From Gemmatimonadota bacterium (lineage in GTDB: Bacteria > Latescibacterota > UBA2968 > UBA8231): DNA of 64,000 nucleotides. A program made the translations under genes and the position numbers. The notes beneath the pieces were generated by a model, which saw nothing but the letters and a program-made list of their open reading frames with translations, was not told the origin of the DNA and did not search any database. The DNA is taken from the NCBI GenBank assembly GCA_018660835.1, contig JABJJN010000080.1, positions 1-64,000 on the forward strand, read 5' to 3'. This document shows positions 60,662 to 64,000 of the stretch, one piece after another. Each line of letters starts with the position of its first letter. The stretch's first letter is position 1.

Positions 60662-61078
60662 CTATTCTTCCTGCACGCGCACGAAGGCAATGCCTTGCAC
60701 GCCTACACCCTTGGCCGTGTCCACGACGAATACCACGTGCCGCTGATGACATTTCTCGTCCGCTCGAACAATGATATTCTCATTGTTGGCGGCCTCCATC
60801 GCCGCCGTCAAGCGCTCGCCAAGAGATGACGCATCGACTGCCTCACCGCTAATCTGGATCTCGCCGTCGGCACTCAACACGACATTGATATCCTTCTTCT
60901 GCTCTTCCTCGGCTTCACTCGGTGCGGGTAGATCTACGTCGAGTCCCTTTGCCTGCAGGAACACAGTCGTCACCATGAAGAACACGAGCAATAGAAATAC
61001 GCAATCGATCAACGGCGTAAGATCCGGCTCGGTATCGTCGGCGAAACTCTTACCGTGTTCTTGGCGGTGCCTGGCCAT
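60662..61078 (-). CDS. ExbD/TolR-family biopolymer transport protein (first copy)
   Basis: This 138-residue protein has the membrane motif LTPLIDCVFLLLVFFM with proton-pathway Asp25, and a periplasmic domain (INVVLSADGEIQISGEAVD, IIVRADEKCHQRHV). The acidic linker after the helix (SEAEEEQKKD) differs from the other copy. It starts 13 bases after the exbB gene. With ExbB it forms a proton-driven motor unit. Confidence 0.94.
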   Translation of the reverse strand: MARHRQEHGKSFADDTEPDLTPLIDCVFLLLVFFMVTTVFLQAKGLDVDLPAPSEAEEEQKKDINVVLSADGEIQISGEAVDASSLGERLTAAMEAANNENIIVRADEKCHQRHVVFVVDTAKGVGVQGIAFVRVQEE

Positions 61079-61091
61079 AGTCTGCCCGCCC

Positions 61092-61826
61092 TCAGGCGCT
61101 GGGTTCGTTCCGCGTGGACATGATCAAGGTATTGGCGAAGGCATGACCGTAGACCTCAACTTGCTTCAGCGACCTGTCTGCCCAACGAGCGAGAAACCGA
61201 TAGATGACAATCGAGGGTATGGCGACGATCAGACCCGAGGCTGTCGTAACGAGCGCCTGCGAGATACCGCCAGCAACGACTCTTGGATCACCCGCCCCGG
61301 CAACGGCGATCGACTCAAAGGCGATGATCATACCCATGATCGTACCTAACAGACCGAGCAAGGGGCTGATGTTCCCAATCGTAAACAGCACGACCAGGTT
61401 CTTACCCAGATACTCGCGTGCTGACTCTTCCGTCTCGACAACCAGCTCCGTCTTCAGGTCTTCAAGTTCGCGCAGCATCACCATGCACCGGCCCATGTCT
61501 CCACCACCGGCACTCTCGGCGAGATCGACAATCTCCTGGTGCGTCGCCTGGAACTCGCGTTGTTCAATCATCAGCGTTGTGTGCCGCTTTAACAGAGCGG
61601 AAAACACGTAGTTGAGGACCCCCTTGCCTTGGCTGCACTGTTCAACCGCTGCTTCCGGACTGCGTTCGAGGGCCGCCTCCAGCTCATCGAGCTGGGCCTT
61701 GGCCTGATCGGACTCGGGCATGAGTCTGAGTACCCAGATTCTCTCGATCGTATAGGCGAGACCCATGATCGCGCAGATGGTAAGAGGCACCATCATCGGA
61801 CCGCCGCTTTGTATAATTTCCCACAT
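61092..61826 (-). CDS. ExbB/TolQ/MotA-family proton channel protein
   Basis: This 244-residue protein has three helices: an N-terminal one (MMVPLTICAIMGLAYTIERI), then two C-terminal ones (ISPLLGLLGTIMGMIIAF and ALVTTASGLIVAIPSIVIY). The conserved P-L-L-G-L-L-G-T motif and the T-T-A-x-G-L-x-V-A-I-P motif are intact. It makes the pentameric channel around the ExbD helices. AAGGAG is 8 bases before the ATG at 61826 but can be masked by a hairpin. It follows the DUF4159 gene by 54 bases. Confidence 0.95.
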   Translation of the reverse strand: MWEIIQSGGPMMVPLTICAIMGLAYTIERIWVLRLMPESDQAKAQLDELEAALERSPEAAVEQCSQGKGVLNYVFSALLKRHTTLMIEQREFQATHQEIVDLAESAGGGDMGRCMVMLRELEDLKTELVVETEESAREYLGKNLVVLFTIGNISPLLGLLGTIMGMIIAFESIAVAGAGDPRVVAGGISQALVTTASGLIVAIPSIVIYRFLARWADRSLKQVEVYGHAFANTLIMSTRNEPSA

Positions 61827-61834
61827 CTCGACTG

Positions 61835-61854
61835 CTCCTTGTTACCTACAGGAG
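61835..61854 (-). promoter_or_regulatory. Hairpin that may mask the exbB ribosome site
   Basis: On the minus strand, CTCCT (61854-61850) can pair with AGGAG (61839-61835), the core of the exbB Shine-Dalgarno site, leaving a 10-base loop. A five-pair stem is short, so the effect is uncertain. It would make ExbB level depend on translation from the gene upstream. Confidence 0.25.
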
Positions 61855-61880
61855 GTGATTGGTCGAATCTCTTGCTGGTA

Positions 61881-63143
61881 CTACTCAGTTAGTTCTGTAT
61901 AGAAATCGATTTGCTGCTGTGCGATGGAACCTTCTTGTGTCAAAGCGAAGACGACGAGATTTACACCCATTCGTAGTTGCGGCTCGTTCTCGAATTCGTC
62001 CTGCCAGATACTTCCGTAGCCCATATCAGAGTACACCGCTACCAAGCGCCCATCGACGAAGACACCTTCAAGAAAACCGACTTCGTCGGGCTGGTAGTAG
62101 ACATCGGTCGATTCGTTGGAGTTCAGATAGAAGATGTCCGGGTTGCCACGAACACTCAGATATTCTCCCCCGACGGGCGGACCGTCCAGGTCAAAGAAAC
62201 TGTGGTAGATGGCATGGCTATTCTGGATCCGTGTCAGCTTGCCTTCACGGCCAAGAGCTTGACCAAACATTGATCTGAGTGAGGCCTCGGCGGGCCCGAA
62301 ATTCAGATCCGGACGGTCATTGTCGGCAAACACGAAGCCACCACTGCGCATGTATTGCCCCAGACTTTCGATCTCCTTGTCTGTGAGCTCGAAGCCGTCC
62401 TGGTCGGTGATATAGACAAAGGGGGTCTTGAACAATTCAGGTGAATCGAGGAACATGTGATCCGCGACCTTCGCCTGAATTCCCGTATAGGTGTTGATCC
62501 CTTCTGCCAGCTTGGACACAGAGCGCGGTGCATCGGGCTGCAGGTCATTGCCCCATGCCAGGGCCAGATAGACGAACCCACGGATATTCGTGCGGTCGTT
62601 GGGGTCCTGAATGACCATGCCGCGATACTTCCCCGTATCCAGGGCGCTCAGATCCAGGAATTCCTCCTGCATGCTGATCCGATTCTCCGGGTCCTTCGAA
62701 CTGCGGATCTGCATAGCCGCCACCTGCGGCGTAACCGTTCCAGCGCCAACACTTGCCCCCACATCGATCTGGTGCGCAAAGGTGGCAACTCCACCCAGTG
62801 CGTCGGCACGACGAATCGAGCGGGGCGGTGTGCGCGCAATCTTCGGCCTCGCCGTCGTCAGCCGTCTCGTCATCTGCCGCTTCTGCACCTGCGTCTTGCG
62901 CATGCGGAATGGCTTCTTGGCTTGCGGTTTCTGAATGATGAATTCCATCGCCATTGGCTTGGGTGCCGGCCCCTCATCCTCCAATGCCATAAAATAGCCG
63001 AAGGCAGACGCAACGATCCCCACAGCCAAGCCGTAGGCGAAATACGAAACCCGCCGCGTCTCTCGGAACAGTCGCCCAAGCTCCAGCGCATCTGTCGGAG
63101 CCTCAAAACGTCCGTGATTGGGTTCGGTCATCTGTCTCGCCAT
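61881..63143 (-). CDS. DUF4159 protein with TonB-like membrane anchor
   Basis: This 420-residue protein has a cytoplasmic tail, one helix at about 32-53 (VSYFAYGLAVGIVASAFGYF), a Pro/Lys/Arg-rich linker at 59-110 (PAPKPMAMEFIIQKPQ, KPFRMRKTQVQK) and then a DUF4159 domain (about 185-415; WGNDLQPDAPRSVSKLAEG, FVYITDQDGFELTDKE, YMRSGGFVFADND). The front half mirrors TonB, but the usual TonB C-terminal domain is replaced by DUF4159, a predicted glutamine-amidotransferase-like fold. DUF4159 has no known reaction. It lies directly upstream of exbB and two exbD genes, so it is the likely motor-coupled effector. Confidence 0.85.
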   Translation of the reverse strand: MARQMTEPNHGRFEAPTDALELGRLFRETRRVSYFAYGLAVGIVASAFGYFMALEDEGPAPKPMAMEFIIQKPQAKKPFRMRKTQVQKRQMTRRLTTARPKIARTPPRSIRRADALGGVATFAHQIDVGASVGAGTVTPQVAAMQIRSSKDPENRISMQEEFLDLSALDTGKYRGMVIQDPNDRTNIRGFVYLALAWGNDLQPDAPRSVSKLAEGINTYTGIQAKVADHMFLDSPELFKTPFVYITDQDGFELTDKEIESLGQYMRSGGFVFADNDRPDLNFGPAEASLRSMFGQALGREGKLTRIQNSHAIYHSFFDLDGPPVGGEYLSVRGNPDIFYLNSNESTDVYYQPDEVGFLEGVFVDGRLVAVYSDMGYGSIWQDEFENEPQLRMGVNLVVFALTQEGSIAQQQIDFYTELTE

Positions 63144-63171
63144 CGGCTATCCTGGACGCCTCGGTTCTCTA

Positions 63172-63573
63172 TCACTGTGGGATAAAGACGGTGTCGAGGT
63201 TAGAACTCTCACTCACGAAATCAGTGGCATCCACGGCTTCGACACGAAATGTGTAGAAAGAGTCGGTCCATGTGAACTCCACTGTATCAGTCTGCGTCGC
63301 AGACGGGGCCGTGAATTTCCACTCAGCCCCAGTGCTCCCTTCAGCAACTGTGACGATATAGTACAGGATCTGTGCCGATGCGCTGATCGTCCACTGCAGC
63401 ACGACCCGCTCCTCTTCGTACGTTGCGCTCAGAGCCTGTGGGCTCTCCACACGGTCCTCGTGAAATTTCGCCGGTAGACTGTGTTGGTCTCCACATGAGG
63501 TCCCCAGCAATGCCAAGGTGACCAACAGAAGCCACATGGTTCGGCCATTCAACTGTATTTGCGTGAAGCTCAA
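63172..63573 (-). CDS. Small lipoprotein with a fibronectin-III-like domain
   Basis: This 133-residue protein has a TTG start at 63573 that overlaps the upstream TGA as TTGA. It supplies a positively charged n-region (GRTM) before the hydrophobic core WLLLVTLALLGTSC; ATG 63537 is the alternative but gives an uncharged signal. The lipobox is LGTSC. The remainder forms one fibronectin-III-like sandwich (ERVVLQWTISASAQILYY, FTWTDSFYTFRVEAVDA). It precedes the DUF4159 gene by 28 bases and may be its outer-membrane partner. Confidence 0.75.
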   Translation of the reverse strand: MSFTQIQLNGRTMWLLLVTLALLGTSCGDQHSLPAKFHEDRVESPQALSATYEEERVVLQWTISASAQILYYIVTVAEGSTGAEWKFTAPSATQTDTVEFTWTDSFYTFRVEAVDATDFVSESSNLDTVFIPQ

Positions 63574-64000
63574 AATCTGCTCGCAATCACAAGCCGTGCG
63601 GGGGCACCCTGCATGGCGGGCAGTGCGCGAAGACGCCAGCCAGCGGCGGCGGTCGTTTTTGGGCCATCGAACAACAGAATATCCGCAAGACTGTAGGCAT
63701 AGATGCCGAGGGCGGCGGCGGTGAACACCCGTCTCGTCAAACCAAGACGATCCAAGCTTTCGGCGTCTTTTTGAAGTTGCTGCCATCTCGCGTCTGCCGC
63801 GTCGAACTGACTATCTCCAGCAGCCATCTCCTCATACTCCGACTTCTGCCGCCTGAAGTTGTCGAGACGCGTTCTGTAGTTCTCGTTCGCAGTCAGAGCC
63901 GTAGCCAGGGAACTGAGTTCAGCAAGCACGAGAATCGACCCCGTCATCTTCCGCCCCTTCGACAGTTGGCCCATCCCGGGGAACAAGGCGGATAGGAGAA
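63570..64000 (-). CDS. Membrane protein with PGxGQ motif (5' end outside window)
   Basis: The frame is open to the right edge, so the start is missing; about 143 residues are visible. The stretch SALFPGMGQLSKGRKMTG is the signature seen in DUF5683-type integral membrane proteins (small amphipathic motif P-G-x-G-Q-x-x-x-G). A helix follows (SILVLAELSSLATAL), then a charged coiled segment, then a second helix (RVFTAAALGIYAYSLADILLF). Its stop overlaps the FN3 lipoprotein start. It is the first visible gene of the envelope cluster. Confidence 0.7.
   Translation of the reverse strand, partial: LLSALFPGMGQLSKGRKMTGSILVLAELSSLATALTANENYRTRLDNFRRQKSEYEEMAAGDSQFDAADARWQQLQKDAESLDRLGLTRRVFTAAALGIYAYSLADILLFDGPKTTAAAGWRLRALPAMQGAPARLVIASRF

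Noticed and set aside
61846-61860. Sequence resembling the 16S rRNA 3' end (TCACCTCCT on the minus strand)
   Set aside because: Too short and without flanking rRNA sequence; better explained as the partner of the exbB ribosome site.
1-64000. CRISPR arrays, tRNA/rRNA genes, insertion sequences
   Set aside because: No spaced direct repeats, no cloverleaf-sized gaps with typical motifs and no transposase-like protein were found.

Overview
The window is GC-rich, gene-dense bacterial DNA with about 53 protein genes and no rRNA, tRNA, CRISPR array or insertion sequence that I can see. Lipobox signal peptides, TolQ/TolR-type proteins and outer-surface protein families point to a double-membrane bacterium. 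Three secreted proteins end in the FlgD-like domain (core N-P-F-N ... W-D-G-R ... L-A-S-G-V-Y) typical of FCB-type and related phyla. Four phytanoyl-CoA-dioxygenase-like (PhyH) genes, two oligopeptide-type ABC importers and several sugar/uronate genes would suit an uncultured marine or sponge-type lineage such as Latescibacterota or Poribacteria; this is inference. TTG and GTG starts and ATGA/TGATG stop-start overlaps are common.

Layout. 1-2216 (minus): a truncated secreted heparinase-II/III-like lyase and an anchored orphan. 2385-5173 (plus): a TldD/TldE protease pair. 5274-8446 (plus): a sugar ABC importer whose binding protein and first permease are fused in one polypeptide. 8487-9833 (minus): a MOP/MATE-type exporter. 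10035-12545 (plus): pirin, an SGNH esterase and PhyH-1. 12667-18430 (plus): a complete five-gene Opp/Dpp-type importer, followed by PhyH-2. 19507-20085: a TetR regulator with duplicated operators. 20437-22924: a BKACE beta-keto-acid cleavage enzyme, a 3-hydroxyacyl/carnitine-type dehydrogenase and a gamma-carbonic-anhydrase-like protein, tightly coupled and resembling a carnitine-like catabolic module. 22963-26055: a sialidase-fold protein and a large transglutaminase-like protein. 26041-27972 (minus): RecQ. 28235-29686: a PhyH-HEAT fusion. 29700-30716 (minus): a Gfo/Idh/MocA oxidoreductase. 30911-32790: PhyH-4 and a DapA-family lyase. 32837-36448: two convergent secreted proteins with FlgD-like tails.

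36485-45524 (minus) is a second Opp/Dpp importer, led by a secreted DUF362 protein and a leucine-rich-repeat lipoprotein. 46211-50788 (minus) is a uronate/aldonate-type catabolic operon: a mannonate-dehydratase-like protein, an unknown barrel protein, an Ldh-family dehydrogenase and a secreted protein. 50835-64000 (minus) is a 12-gene envelope cluster: an integral membrane protein, an FN3 lipoprotein, a TonB-like-anchored DUF4159 protein, ExbB, two ExbD, a DUF4340 protein, two TPR proteins (one of 1094 residues), a lipoprotein, a CsgG/FlgT-like protein and a seven-bladed FG-GAP/ASPIC protein. It reads as an uncharacterised, ion-gradient-powered envelope machine and is the most novel part of the window.
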